NCBI GenBank assembly: GCA_910579425.1
Contig: CAJTVL010000018.1
Location: 1-63,931, forward strand
Direction: 5' to 3'
DNA from: an uncultured Lachnospiraceae bacterium
Lineage (GTDB): Bacteria > Bacillota > Clostridia > Lachnospirales > Lachnospiraceae
DNA: 63,931 nt
The position numbers and the translations under genes were made by a program. Positions 41,751 through 51,701 of the stretch are shown one piece after another. A model generated the notes under the pieces. It was not told where the DNA came from and ran no database searches. It saw only the letters and a list, made by a program, of their open reading frames with translations. Each line of letters starts with the position of its first letter. The stretch's first letter is position 1.

Positions 41751-42542
41751 CTAATTTTTATGAAAAATACCTGACACTCTTGTCCAGAAAGAAACTCCCT
41801 TTTCAAATTCCAGAAACGGGATCTCTTTTCCGGTCACCCGATAACATATATTCTGGTATGCTTTCCCTGCCAGTGTATTATTCCCAACAAGAGGCTCCCC
41901 CTGATTTGTGGCAACCACCACATTTTCATCGTCCGGCACAATACCGATCAGGCTGATGGCCAGAATGTCCACCACGTCTGCGGCGCTCATCATATCCCCC
42001 CGCTTTACCATATCATAGCGCAGACGGTTGATAATCAGGTCAATCTTTGAAAAATCGCTGGCCTCCAAAAGCCCTATAATACGATCTGCGTCTCTTATGG
42101 CGGATACCTCCGGGGTGGTCACCACCAGAGCCCTGTCCGCCCCCGCTATGGCGTTGCGGAAGCCCTGCTCGATTCCCGCAGGACAGTCCAGGATAATATA
42201 ATCAAACTGCTCCTTGAGCTGGCTGATGACCTGTATCATCTGAGAAGGATTTACTGCCGATTTGTCCTTTGTCTGTGCGGAAGGCATCAGATAGAGGCTG
42301 GGATAACGCTTGTCCTTGATCAGGGCCTGCTTGATCCGGCATTTGCCTTCCACCACATCCACAAGATTGTATACAATCCTGTTTTCCAGCCCCATGACTA
42401 CATCCAGGTTCCTCAGACCTATATCCGTGTCGATCAGCACTACCTTTTTTCCCATTGCTGCAAGACCTGTTCCTACGTTTGCGGATGTGGTGGTCTTACC
42501 CACTCCGCCTTTCCCTGATGTGACGACAATTACTTCACTCAT
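41751..42542 (-). CDS. minD: Septum-site ATPase MinD
   Basis: A deviant Walker ATPase that brings MinC to the membrane. The 263-residue protein has TSGKGGVGKTTTSAN near residue 8, DTDIGLRNLDVVMGLE near residue 38, DCPAGIEQGFRNA near residue 120 and a C-terminal amphipathic helix (FWTRVSGIFHK) for membrane binding. It lies between minC and minE. Confidence 0.97.
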   Translation of the reverse strand: MSEVIVVTSGKGGVGKTTTSANVGTGLAAMGKKVVLIDTDIGLRNLDVVMGLENRIVYNLVDVVEGKCRIKQALIKDKRYPSLYLMPSAQTKDKSAVNPSQMIQVISQLKEQFDYIILDCPAGIEQGFRNAIAGADRALVVTTPEVSAIRDADRIIGLLEASDFSKIDLIINRLRYDMVKRGDMMSAADVVDILAISLIGIVPDDENVVVATNQGEPLVGNNTLAGKAYQNICYRVTGKEIPFLEFEKGVSFWTRVSGIFHKN

Positions 42543-42610
42543 GCTTAACCTCCGTTTCGCCGCATAGCGGCCTGCTGTTAATGAATTATCGTCCCCTGAG
42601 AAAAACCTTT

Positions 42611-43294
42611 CTAAACAGGCAATTCACTCAGTAAATCTTTTGTGAGAGAATCAATGATCACTATTCCATCCTTTATGTATGCAATTTTCGGCTGTACCTT
42701 GGGTTTGATAGACCATTTCGGCTTTTTGTCCTTTGCTCTGTATTTGAAATCGCCGATCTGAAGCTTTTCAGGCGACATTTCAAGCGCCGCAATATAATGC
42801 CCCTCGCTGCCGCTTCCCCCGGCATAGGCTTTTCCGTACAGGCCCCCCAGCACAATAATATCCCTGGCGGATATGATCTTGGAGCCGGGGTAGACATCCC
42901 CCACAATCACAATACTGGATTCCGTCTCCAAAATCTGCCCGTTCTTTAAAGTCCCCCTGTAAAACTGGCCTTCATTTTCCGCCGCGGCCTTATTGGCGGA
43001 GGCCGTCATCTGCAATGCCTTTACAAAGTTCCTGTTGGTGGTATCGTCCTCCCCCACAAGACAGAGGATCTGAAGTTGGGAGTTGTCGGAGATGGCGTGA
43101 ATGATCTGCCTCTCCTCCTTTTCGGATAAATCACGTCCCCGGATGGAAAGCGCCATCCTGGCATCCTTAAAAAAACTGCTGGAATCCCGGAACTTTACGC
43201 CAATATCAGACAAAAGCTCCTCAAAGGGAAGATTTTCATCCAGATACAGCACGATGCCATTGGGAAAACTTTTAATGATAACTGAATTTTTCAA
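42611..43294 (-). CDS. minC: Septum-site inhibitor MinC
   Basis: MinC blocks FtsZ assembly away from midcell. The 227-residue protein has an N-terminal FtsZ-binding domain (about residues 1-100) and a C-terminal beta-helix with the signature GDVYPGSKIISARDIIVLGGLYGKAYAG region near residue 132-158, which binds MinD. It follows the PBP2 gene by 21 bases. Confidence 0.95.
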   Translation of the reverse strand: MKNSVIIKSFPNGIVLYLDENLPFEELLSDIGVKFRDSSSFFKDARMALSIRGRDLSEKEERQIIHAISDNSQLQILCLVGEDDTTNRNFVKALQMTASANKAAAENEGQFYRGTLKNGQILETESSIVIVGDVYPGSKIISARDIIVLGGLYGKAYAGGSGSEGHYIAALEMSPEKLQIGDFKYRAKDKKPKWSIKPKVQPKIAYIKDGIVIIDSLTKDLLSELPV

Positions 43295-43315
43295 ATTGGC
43301 TACTCCTTTAATCCC

Positions 43316-46195
43316 TTAATCACCGCTTACCATGCTGCCTGTCATGAGGGCGGCCTCTCCGGTAATCAGCGCATCCTCATCCTTCAGGCCATAATAGTAT
43401 TCAAGAATATCCTTCGTAGTCTTGGCTGCATAGTTCGCGGTGTATCCAAATGCAATTCTTGTCACAACGGCAATCTCAGGCTCTTCATAGGGGGCATAGC
43501 AGGCAAAGAGCGCGTGGTTACCTCTGTTGGCATTTTCCTCCGCCGTACCGGTCTTGCCGGCAACCCTAATGTCCAGATCACTGTAATCCGCCCGGTTTTC
43601 GATCACCTGCCGCATTCCCGAGTGAATGGCGTCCCAGTTCTCCTGATCCATCTCAATGGTATTTCTGATGTTGGCCTTCCGGTCTTCCATCAATACGCCG
43701 CTGTGGTCCGTAATCTTATCGATCAGCGTCAAATCATAGCAGGTACCGCTGTTGGCCACCGTAGTCAGATACCTGGCAAGCCCTGCCGTGGTGAAACCGT
43801 TGGAGCCCTGCCCGATGGCGGAACGCACGGCATCTTCTGTGGATACGATGGGTGCAGATTCCTCCATTTCGATACCGGACAGTTCTGTAAGCCCGTACAG
43901 ATCCGCATATTTCTCCAATACACTTAGTCCTGCGTCGGAGGAATAGGCGTCTCCCACCGTTCCCAGACGGTAACCCAGTTCATAAAAGAATACGTCACAG
44001 GAGTGCCGGATCCCTTCCACTACATTCAGAGCCCCGTGCCGTCCGGAATAAATCCAGCAGGTCGGCGGCGGGTCAATCTTTTCAAAAATTCCGTTACAGG
44101 TATAGGTTGTATAGGGAGTAATCGCTCCCTCCATCAGCCCTGCCGTGGCGCTCACCATCTTGAAAGTGGAGCCGGGCGCTGTAAGCTGGGTGGTTGCATA
44201 ATTATTAAGGGGCCTGGACAAATCGTTCAGCAGCTTCGAATAGTACTCTGCATTGACGCCGTTTGCCATCATATTGTTATCATATCCCGGATAGGTCACA
44301 AGCGCAAGGACATCTCCCGTATTTACATCCGTGATCACGGCGGAGGCGGAGTAAGGATCCAGAGCCAACTGCGCCGGAGTAATATCCAGCCTTTTGATTC
44401 GTTCCATAATAAAATTGTAGGAAGACACCGCCCCCCGCTCAAACTGATTCTGTTCCTCGTCGGTAAGCTCCACCAGCCCCTGTTCCAACAGAATGTGGCA
44501 GATTTGATTGCCGGAGATCACATCCTTTTTGATCATAAAGCGGTAAATGCTCTTGGTAAAGCTTAAATCCTCCTCCAACTGTTCAAAAATGTAATCCACA
44601 ATCCGATCATAAATCTCATCCGATCCGGAATACTGACTCTCCATATTCAGCCTGGTCACATCAATCCAGTTCTGTGCAATACAATAGTTCAGAAATTCAT
44701 TTAAGCTGATCACCTCGTTTTTGGTCCATGCCACATAGGTCTCATCCGAGGTGTCCACCTTACTCCTTACAATGATTCCGTTTTCGTAGAGGATCTCCGC
44801 AATATAACTCTCATAAACCTGATACTCCATGTCCAACTGATCGTAGGGAGTCAGGGTATCCGTTAATTCCGTTCTTAAGGTCTCAAAAACCCCGCTTTTG
44901 TGCTCCAGAAACCTGGAATACACTTCCTTTTCATTGGCCCCGGCCAGGGCGTCGGAGAAATGCTCCGTATCGATCACATTATTGTTGATCAGAGCAAAAT
45001 AAACGTCATAAATCGGAATCTTGATGGCGCTGCTCTTGGCCTCAGCCGTATTAAACTCTTTTGCATTGATAATCGTGGAGCACAGGATTCCTGCCAGCCT
45101 TTGCTCCAAAATCTTATAGACGGCAATCTGCAGATCCTTATCAATGGTCAGATAAATGTTGTTTCCGGCTACCGGCTCCACATAGTTGGCCGTGTCCGTC
45201 ACCTTTCCCACATTATCCACGAAAATCGTCTCGCTTCCCTTCACTCCCTGCAGATAGGATTCCATGGATTTCTCGATTCCCAGCTTTCCTACGGTGTCGT
45301 TGGAATCATAGTTACTGTCCTCATTTTCCTCCTGAAGAACGGCAAGCTCGTCCTGGGAAACCTTTCCGGTATAGCCCAGAATATGGGAGAAATACATGCT
45401 GTCCACATAGCGGCGGATGGTATCCTCCTCGATGGAGACTCCCTCCAAATCCATACTGTTTTCCATAATGACCGCCATGGTCTTCTCGTTAATGTCTGTG
45501 GCTACCGTGGTAGGCATATATTTCTGGAAACTGTTGTTGCTCATGTCATAGCGGATGGTAAGGATCTTAAGTACCTCATCTTTCGTGTAGCCGTTTCCGG
45601 GTACAAAGGAATTTTTGTCGTCCTCCTGGGTATACTCCCCAATCCGGAATCTCCCCCAGCCGCAGAGGTAATCCACCACCTCGCCGGCTGTAGCCGTCCT
45701 CTCCTTTTCCTCCAACTGGTCGATGGTCAGATGCCCGTACACATCTGCCAGGAAACGGTAAAGCTGTGTTCCCTCCACCGTATAGGAATAACGTCCGTTT
45801 TTATCCAGAATAATCTTGAAATCGCTGACCACCGTATCGCCGTTATCCTCAATCATGTTGATCAGCTTATAGATCGTCGTATTTAAATTCAGGTTTTTAA
45901 GCTTTCCGCTCTCGTAAACGTCCTCTATGGTGACGGAATGGGCCAGCTCATTGTAGGCCAGCAGGTTGCCGTTGCGGTCATAAATACATCCCCGGCTTCC
46001 CTTAATGGTCCGCTCTCTCATAATCTTCATCTTAAAGGAGTCAAGATATTCCTCCCCGTGTACAATCTGCAGATCAAAAACCCGGTTGATCAGAATCCCC
46101 CCTGCGCAGATCAATACCACAATGATAATAAATGTCCGGGAGGTAACGGTTTCTACTAAATTTTCCCAAAATTCCTCAAACAAACTTCTTTGCAC
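43316..46195 (-). CDS. mrdA: Penicillin-binding protein 2 with large insertion
   Basis: A class B transpeptidase of the elongation machine. The 959-residue protein has one membrane span near residues 20-40, a dimerisation domain (residues 50-350), and the transpeptidase domain with STFK near residue 675, SCD (RHSCDVFFYELG) near residue 740, and KTG (AGKTGTAEEN) near residue 890. Between DLQIAVYKILEQRLAG and ASAVITDVNTGDVLAL is an extra segment of about 250 residues (roughly 44350-45100), mostly helical and acidic; E. coli PBP2 is 633 residues. The start is GTG at 46195 or the TTG four codons later. It overlaps mreD. Confidence 0.93.
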   Translation of the reverse strand: MQRSLFEEFWENLVETVTSRTFIIIVVLICAGGILINRVFDLQIVHGEEYLDSFKMKIMRERTIKGSRGCIYDRNGNLLAYNELAHSVTIEDVYESGKLKNLNLNTTIYKLINMIEDNGDTVVSDFKIILDKNGRYSYTVEGTQLYRFLADVYGHLTIDQLEEKERTATAGEVVDYLCGWGRFRIGEYTQEDDKNSFVPGNGYTKDEVLKILTIRYDMSNNSFQKYMPTTVATDINEKTMAVIMENSMDLEGVSIEEDTIRRYVDSMYFSHILGYTGKVSQDELAVLQEENEDSNYDSNDTVGKLGIEKSMESYLQGVKGSETIFVDNVGKVTDTANYVEPVAGNNIYLTIDKDLQIAVYKILEQRLAGILCSTIINAKEFNTAEAKSSAIKIPIYDVYFALINNNVIDTEHFSDALAGANEKEVYSRFLEHKSGVFETLRTELTDTLTPYDQLDMEYQVYESYIAEILYENGIIVRSKVDTSDETYVAWTKNEVISLNEFLNYCIAQNWIDVTRLNMESQYSGSDEIYDRIVDYIFEQLEEDLSFTKSIYRFMIKKDVISGNQICHILLEQGLVELTDEEQNQFERGAVSSYNFIMERIKRLDITPAQLALDPYSASAVITDVNTGDVLALVTYPGYDNNMMANGVNAEYYSKLLNDLSRPLNNYATTQLTAPGSTFKMVSATAGLMEGAITPYTTYTCNGIFEKIDPPPTCWIYSGRHGALNVVEGIRHSCDVFFYELGYRLGTVGDAYSSDAGLSVLEKYADLYGLTELSGIEMEESAPIVSTEDAVRSAIGQGSNGFTTAGLARYLTTVANSGTCYDLTLIDKITDHSGVLMEDRKANIRNTIEMDQENWDAIHSGMRQVIENRADYSDLDIRVAGKTGTAEENANRGNHALFACYAPYEEPEIAVVTRIAFGYTANYAAKTTKDILEYYYGLKDEDALITGEAALMTGSMVSGD

Positions 46196-46694
46196 TCCTT
46201 TGTTCCGAATCCTCCAGTTTTTTGTTGATCCAAAGAATCAGAGGATATAACAGCAATGTCATAAGCAGGGTATAGACGATTTCAGGCAGAATGATATGGA
46301 GAAAATAAAAATCAATCTGAAAACGACTCCGCATCAAAAACAGGGTAATATAATACAAAAGCCCGTAAGCGAGATCACTCAAAAAAATCAGCAGAAGGGG
46401 CAGCTTGATATCGTCCGGGAAAAAGAGCCTGTTAAACTTCCCGTTGGTATAGCCTATGTACATATAGATCATAGCATTTAAGCCAAGCACATTCCCGAAA
46501 AATATGTCCGCCAAAAGTCCGGAGAAAAAGCCGATCAAAAGTCCTGTACTCTCTCCCCTCATAAATCCGAAAGAAGCCGTCAGCACAATCAGTAAATTGG
46601 GCACGATTCCCCCAAAAGCAAGGCCTTTAAAAACAGTAGTCTGCAACAAAAAACATATTACAATCAGTAAAATGGATACGATAAACCGCTTCAC
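46176..46694 (-). CDS. mreD: Rod-shape protein MreD
   Basis: The 172-residue membrane protein has five or six spans (FIVSILLIVICFLLQTTVF, GIVPNLLIVLTASFGFMRG and others), typical of MreD, which joins MreC to the elongation complex. The start is GTG at 46694, directly after the mreC stop, with a GGAG site. It overlaps the PBP2 start. Confidence 0.92.
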   Translation of the reverse strand: MKRFIVSILLIVICFLLQTTVFKGLAFGGIVPNLLIVLTASFGFMRGESTGLLIGFFSGLLADIFFGNVLGLNAMIYMYIGYTNGKFNRLFFPDDIKLPLLLIFLSDLAYGLLYYITLFLMRSRFQIDFYFLHIILPEIVYTLLMTLLLYPLILWINKKLEDSEQRSAKKFV

Positions 46695-47567
46695 TTATGA
46701 ATCTCCTACCTGCTGCTTTAGCTGTGTCACGATCAGGACCTCCTCCAAATGCTCAAAGTCAACCGCCGGTATAATCATTCCTGATTTGGTAAGATTATTG
46801 GAATCCACATTGATACTGGATATATACCCGATTAAAATGCCGGGCAGATATTTGTCGCTGATATTGGAGGTCACAATCTTATCCCCCTCCACCACCCGGT
46901 CCGCGTTGTCGATCAGCTTTTCAAAACGGATCACTCCCTCCGCATATAACTCAAGGTCACCGCTCACGATCAGTTGGTCTGCAGTGGAAAGCACCATGCC
47001 GCTGGTCTTGGCATTGTCGTCGATCACGGACATGACCTTGGACCAGTTCGGCCCCACATCCACAATACGCCCCACCAGACCACTGCCCGCCATCACATTC
47101 ATATCAATCTTCAGCCCGTCCTCAGAGCCCTTGTTGATCACAAAGGAATGGAACCAGTTTCCGGAATCCTTGGCGATAATCCGGGCCCCGATTTTATCAT
47201 ACTCATCATACTGGGCGTCCAGATCGTAAAGCTCCCTCAAATTGGTAAGCTCGTACCGATCCTGCTGAAGCCTGATGTTCTCCATGGTGAGATCATCGAT
47301 CTCCTGCCGCAGTTTTTCATTTTCTTCCAGAAGGGATCTGATCTGCACCAGTTCCTCGGAGCGGTTGGATAACCAGCTTCCGGCCTTGCTGATCCCATCC
47401 TGCAGGGGGGCGATCAGGCTGCCGCCGATTGCGCTTATGGGAGCGCTCAGAAAATTGGTATTAAATGTGATCACAATCAAACCCGTACATAACAATGTTA
47501 AAATAAAAAGGAGATATTTACCGGGTAATGTAAACTTCTCTCCTTTTTTTTTCACAATTGGACTCAT
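46695..47567 (-). CDS. mreC: Rod-shape protein MreC
   Basis: A bitopic scaffold of the elongation complex. The 290-residue protein has a short basic start, one membrane span (LLFILTLLCTGLIVITF), a coiled coil near residues 65-100 (RSLLEENEKLRQEIDDLTME) and the extracellular beta domains with the NKGSEDGLKIDMNVMAGSGL signature. It overlaps mreB by four bases. Confidence 0.94.
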   Translation of the reverse strand: MSPIVKKKGEKFTLPGKYLLFILTLLCTGLIVITFNTNFLSAPISAIGGSLIAPLQDGISKAGSWLSNRSEELVQIRSLLEENEKLRQEIDDLTMENIRLQQDRYELTNLRELYDLDAQYDEYDKIGARIIAKDSGNWFHSFVINKGSEDGLKIDMNVMAGSGLVGRIVDVGPNWSKVMSVIDDNAKTSGMVLSTADQLIVSGDLELYAEGVIRFEKLIDNADRVVEGDKIVTSNISDKYLPGILIGYISSINVDSNNLTKSGMIIPAVDFEHLEEVLIVTQLKQQVGDS

Positions 47568-48571
47568 TTGGTAAGTTCCTCAATTGAATAAGCAACCGAT
47601 TTGTAATTGTCATCCTTGATAATCTTTGAAAGCCCCAGCGCCACACTGGTCACGGGATTTTCGGATACGTTCACCTTAAGTCCTGTTCCTGCCTGAATCA
47701 GCTCCGCCAAATGGTTTACCGAAGAAGCGCCGCCGGTCAGGTATAATCCATGACGGTAAATATCCGCCGCAAGCTCCGGGGGAGTCCTCTCCAGAATCAC
47801 CTTGATATTGTCTATAATCGTATAAAAGTGTTCGATCAAAGAATCATCAATCAGATTGGTGGGCAGTTCTCTCTCTACCGGCAGTCCGGTTACAATATCC
47901 CTTCCGTAAACCACCGCGCCCTTCCCTTCTTTTTCAAGGTCGCAGAGCGCCATTTTGACATTTTCCGCCGTCTTTCCGCCGATGATCAGGCTGAACTCCC
48001 TTCTCACCGCCGCCCGGATGGCGTCGTCAAATTTCTGTCCGCCCACCTTGATCAGACGGCTCAGCACAATGCCGCCCAGGGAAAGAATGGAAATTTCCGT
48101 GGTGTCAAAGCCCACGTTGACAATCAAAACGCCCTGAGAGTTTTTCACGTCAATCTCAAGTCCAAGGCCGTCAGCCACTGCCTTTTCCACCACCATGATC
48201 TTTTTCGCCTTCACACCCGCATCCCGGATCAGGTCATAAAAGGCCCTCTTTTCCACTCCCGTCACATCCGTGGGAACCGCAATATAATAATCGGCGGCCT
48301 TGAAATTTTTGCTCATATTGCTGATAAAATATTTGACCAGAAGCTCCATATTTCTGATGTCGGCAATGACGCCGTTAGAAAGCGGATAGGAAATATGAAT
48401 ATTCCCCGGCGCTTTCTCATACATTTCAAAGGCGGAATCCCCATAGGCAAAGAGCGTATCCTTATTCTCAATGGCAATCATATTTTTTTCAACCATCACG
48501 GAATCATCCGAACGGTTATAAATTTTAATATTACAGGTTCCCAGATCAATACCAAATGCATTATTAGACAA
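47564..48571 (-). CDS. mreB: MreB-family actin-like protein
   Basis: A cytosolic actin-like filament protein that guides wall synthesis. The 335-residue protein starts NAFGIDLGTCNIKIY (phosphate 1 loop), has IAVPTDVTGVEKRAFYDLIRDAG, the VNVGFDTTEISILSLGGI phosphate 2 loop and LTGGASSVNHLAELI. It is a divergent MreB: the usual EP-x-AAAIG-type loop reads EKAVADGLGLEID. Its place ahead of mreC-mreD supports the assignment. Confidence 0.88.
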   Translation of the reverse strand: MSNNAFGIDLGTCNIKIYNRSDDSVMVEKNMIAIENKDTLFAYGDSAFEMYEKAPGNIHISYPLSNGVIADIRNMELLVKYFISNMSKNFKAADYYIAVPTDVTGVEKRAFYDLIRDAGVKAKKIMVVEKAVADGLGLEIDVKNSQGVLIVNVGFDTTEISILSLGGIVLSRLIKVGGQKFDDAIRAAVRREFSLIIGGKTAENVKMALCDLEKEGKGAVVYGRDIVTGLPVERELPTNLIDDSLIEHFYTIIDNIKVILERTPPELAADIYRHGLYLTGGASSVNHLAELIQAGTGLKVNVSENPVTSVALGLSKIIKDDNYKSVAYSIEELTK

Positions 48572-48587
48572 GACAAATACCCCTTTC

Positions 48588-49346
48588 TTATAATAAGTCT
48601 TCCTCCTTCAAACTTATGTAACATTGATCCCCCAAAATCACATGATCCACTAAAGGAATGTCCATCAGTTCTCCGGCTTCTTTTATCTTACGAGTGATTA
48701 TAATATCCTGTTTGCTCGGATGCGGATCCCCGCTGGGGTGATTGTGCAGAAGCATCAAATTGCTTGCCCGGCACTTGAGGGCCTCGATAAACACCTCGCG
48801 GGTGGATAAAAGGGAGGCTCTCACCGTTCCTAAGGATACCATATATTCTTCAATTAAATTCAGTTTATTATCCAGCAATAACAGTAATACAATTTCCTTC
48901 TCTTCGTGGCGCAGCTTTTCCATATAATAGGCGGCCACCGTGTCCGGATAATTAAACCGGACGGAAGCGGCGGCTCTCTCACAGGCCATTCTCACTGCCA
49001 GCTCGGCAATACATTTGATCTTTACCGCTTTTACCTCCCCGATCCCCGGAATTTCCATTAATTCCTCCAGGGAAATATGGTGAAGCCCATTCAGCCCCGG
49101 CTCCTTCCCTTTTGCAAGGGACAATACCTTCTGCGCCATCTTAAGGGCAGGGCAGTCTTTGGTGCCTGTCCTCAAAATAATCGCGATTAGTTCCGCTTCT
49201 GTCAGGGCCTCCGCCCCCAACGCCAGAAATTTTTCATAGGGAAGCTCCTGATTCTTGGTTAAATTATTCTTCAATACAAATCCTTTCCAATCCCTTCTCT
49301 CAATTCGGTCTCGGAAATGTATGGCGTTTTTCACCATAACCATCAT
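48588..49346 (-). CDS. radC: RadC-family JAB-domain protein
   Basis: The 252-residue protein has a helix-hairpin-helix region (LGAEALTEAELIAIILRTGT, MEIPGIGEVKAVKIKCIAEL) and a C-terminal JAB/MPN domain with the metal motif HNHPSGDPHPSKQD. RadC does not seem to be a repair enzyme despite its name; its role is unknown. It heads the mreBCD cluster, a position conserved in Firmicutes. The N terminus may start at 49346 or at one of the nearby in-frame ATGs. Confidence 0.93.
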   Translation of the reverse strand: MMVMVKNAIHFRDRIERRDWKGFVLKNNLTKNQELPYEKFLALGAEALTEAELIAIILRTGTKDCPALKMAQKVLSLAKGKEPGLNGLHHISLEELMEIPGIGEVKAVKIKCIAELAVRMACERAAASVRFNYPDTVAAYYMEKLRHEEKEIVLLLLLDNKLNLIEEYMVSLGTVRASLLSTREVFIEALKCRASNLMLLHNHPSGDPHPSKQDIIITRKIKEAGELMDIPLVDHVILGDQCYISLKEEDLL

Positions 49347-49394
49347 TTATATTAGCACAGTTGGAAATTTATGTATACCAATTTCATAGATTTT

Positions 49395-50702
49395 TTATAA
49401 GTTTTGTTTGTCAAAATCTCCCAGGATAACCCCTTTTTCCACTAATTTCTGTAATGTTTTCATGATTCCGAACTTTCCGTGCTGCCAGGTCAAGCCTCCC
49501 TGGAAGTACACTGCATAAGGCGGCTTGATCGGCCCGTCGGCGCTGAGCTCGATGGAGGAGCCGGACACAAACGCCCCTGCCGCCATGATCACCGGACTGT
49601 CATAGCCGGGCATATCCCAGGGCTGCGGCGTCACGTGTCCGTCCACCGGGGCCGCCTGCTGGATCCCCTCACAAAAGGCGATCACTCCCTTGGGGTCCCC
49701 GAAAGTCACTGCCTGGATAATGTCATGCCTGCTCTGTGTCCCGTCCGGCACCACACAAAAGCCAAGCCTTTCATAGAGGTTTGCGGCAAACACCGCCGCT
49801 TTCATGGCGTTTGCCGTCACGGAAGGGGCAAGGAACAGTCCCTGATAAAAAGGGCCAAGCGCCTGGAGGGAGGCTCCCACCTCTCTGCCAAGCCCCGGGG
49901 AGGTCAGCCGGCAGGCGGCGTTCTCAATGCACTCCTTCTTTCCTGCCAGATACCCTCCTATGGGGGCAAGGCCGCCGCCGGGATTTTTGATTAGAGACCC
50001 TACCACCAGATCGGCGCCCACATCGGAGGGCTCTATCCCCTCGGTAAACTCCCCGTAGCAGTTGTCAACCATGCAGATCACATCGGGCCTGATCCCCTTC
50101 ACAAAAGAGATCAGTTCTCCGATTTTGTTGACTGAGAGAGTCGGTCTGGTCTGATAGCCCTTGGAGCGCTGGATGGTCACCAGCCTGGTCCTCTCACAGA
50201 TTGCCTGGCGGATTTTTTCGTAATCAAAGCTGCCGTCCTTGAGCAAGTCCACCTGCCGATACGTAATGCCGTATTCCTTCAAAGAGCCTCTCGATGGCCG
50301 GATGCCGATCACCTCCTCCAAGGTGTCATAGGGCTTCCCCACAGGGGAAAGCAGTTCGTCCCCCGGCCGCAGGTTACTCATCAGAGCCAGAGCCAGGGCA
50401 TGGGTGCCGCAGGTAATCTGAGGCCGCACCAGGGCGTCCTCCGTATGAAAAATATCCGCATATACTTTTTCCAGGGTTTCCCGCCCCAGGTCATTATAGC
50501 CGTAGCCGGTGGTGCCAAGCAGACAGGCCTCGCTCACTCTGTTTTTCTGCATAGCCCCGATCACCTTGAGCTGATTGTATTCCGAAACGGCGTCAATTTC
50601 CTGCCATCTGTCCTTCAAAGAATCCCAGATCCGCTCTCCGAATTCATAAACCTGCGGGCTGATGCCCATACTCTCATAAATCTGCCTTAAAGCTTCCTTC
50701 AT
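49395..50702 (-). CDS. Methionine gamma-lyase-family PLP enzyme (aluminium resistance type)
   Basis: The 435-residue protein is of the Pfam Met_gamma_lyase family, often named aluminium resistance protein. It has CLLGTTGYGYNDLGRETLEKVY near residue 65, DVICMVDNCYGEFTEG near residue 205, and the PLP Lys in VGSLIKNPGGGLAPIGGYLAGK near residue 235. Substrate is not certain. The ATG at 50702 is preceded by AAAGGA; a TTG at 50726 is in frame. Located directly after miaA. Confidence 0.9.
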   Translation of the reverse strand: MKEALRQIYESMGISPQVYEFGERIWDSLKDRWQEIDAVSEYNQLKVIGAMQKNRVSEACLLGTTGYGYNDLGRETLEKVYADIFHTEDALVRPQITCGTHALALALMSNLRPGDELLSPVGKPYDTLEEVIGIRPSRGSLKEYGITYRQVDLLKDGSFDYEKIRQAICERTRLVTIQRSKGYQTRPTLSVNKIGELISFVKGIRPDVICMVDNCYGEFTEGIEPSDVGADLVVGSLIKNPGGGLAPIGGYLAGKKECIENAACRLTSPGLGREVGASLQALGPFYQGLFLAPSVTANAMKAAVFAANLYERLGFCVVPDGTQSRHDIIQAVTFGDPKGVIAFCEGIQQAAPVDGHVTPQPWDMPGYDSPVIMAAGAFVSGSSIELSADGPIKPPYAVYFQGGLTWQHGKFGIMKTLQKLVEKGVILGDFDKQNL

Positions 50703-50729
50703 TCCGATTTCATGTCCTTTCCCCAATTT

Positions 50730-51686
50730 TTATTGCGGCACTGATTTCTTTGCCCTGCATTGTTCCGACAGATAGTGCAGAATCTCTTCCTTATTGTAAT
50801 GGAACTCGTTTTTGTTTACCCAGATCACGTCCCGCTCCCTGCGAAACCAGGTAAGCTGCCTTTTGGCGAAATGGCGGGTGTTTTGCTTGATCGCATCCAC
50901 CGCCTCCCTGAGGGTGATTTCTCCGTCCAGGTAAGAAAGAAGCTCCTTATATCCAAGCCCCTGCATGGATACCATCCGCCTTTCGCACCCCATTTCCCGC
51001 AGGCTTTTCACCTCATCCAAAAGCCCTTCTGCCATCATGGCGTCCACCCGGCGCTCAATCCCCTCATAGAGCCGTTCTCTGGTATCGTTTAACACAAAGT
51101 AACGGCTGTCATAAGCGGCTTCCTTTTCCCTCTCCCGCTTATTGTGCATGGAAATTGTCTCGCCGTTTTGTTCATAGTACTCCAGCGCCCGGATCACACG
51201 CTTTTGATTGTGGGGATGGATGGCGGCGGCAGATTCCGGATCTACCCGGCAAAGCTTTCCGTACAGGTATTCACCGCCCTTTTCTCTGGCCTCTTCCTCT
51301 AATTGTGCGCGAAGCTTCCCACCCGTCTCTTGACTGGAAAAGTCAATATCATACAGAAGCGCCTGAATATAAAATCCGGTTCCCCCCACCACAATGGGAA
51401 TCCTCCCCCGCTCATAGATTCCGTTCATTGCCTCCTTTGCCATCCGCTGGAAGGAATAGACATTAAACTCCTGCCAGGGCTTTAACACATCAATTAAATG
51501 ATGAGGCACGCCATCCATTTCCTTTTCGGTGATCTTGGCGGAACCAATATCCATATACTGATAGATTTGCATGGAGTCGGCCGAAAGGATTTCCCCCTTT
51601 AATTCCTTTGCAAGGGCGATCGATAAGGCGGTCTTTCCCACAGCCGTAGGGCCTGCAAGAATGATGAGTTTTTCCTTTTGCTTCAT
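50730..51686 (-). CDS. miaA: tRNA dimethylallyltransferase MiaA
   Basis: MiaA puts the isopentenyl group on A37 of tRNAs reading U-starting codons; MiaB, encoded 5 kb upstream in the same operon, then thiomethylates it. The 318-residue protein has ILAGPTAVGKTALSIALA near residue 10, SADSMQIYQYMDIGSAK, GGTGFYIQALLYDIDF and KQNTRHFAKRQLTWFR. The ATG at 51686 has AAAGG at a usual distance. Confidence 0.95.
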   Translation of the reverse strand: MKQKEKLIILAGPTAVGKTALSIALAKELKGEILSADSMQIYQYMDIGSAKITEKEMDGVPHHLIDVLKPWQEFNVYSFQRMAKEAMNGIYERGRIPIVVGGTGFYIQALLYDIDFSSQETGGKLRAQLEEEAREKGGEYLYGKLCRVDPESAAAIHPHNQKRVIRALEYYEQNGETISMHNKREREKEAAYDSRYFVLNDTRERLYEGIERRVDAMMAEGLLDEVKSLREMGCERRMVSMQGLGYKELLSYLDGEITLREAVDAIKQNTRHFAKRQLTWFRRERDVIWVNKNEFHYNKEEILHYLSEQCRAKKSVPQ

Positions 51687-51701
51687 TGCATGATACATCC
51701 T

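Noticed and set aside
44900..45886. Long open frame on the plus strand inside the PBP2 gene (and similar ones inside mreB, mutS and the aminopeptidase)
   Set aside because: These are antisense shadows with no ribosome site, no family likeness and Leu/His-rich composition, whereas the minus-strand frames carry clear motifs.
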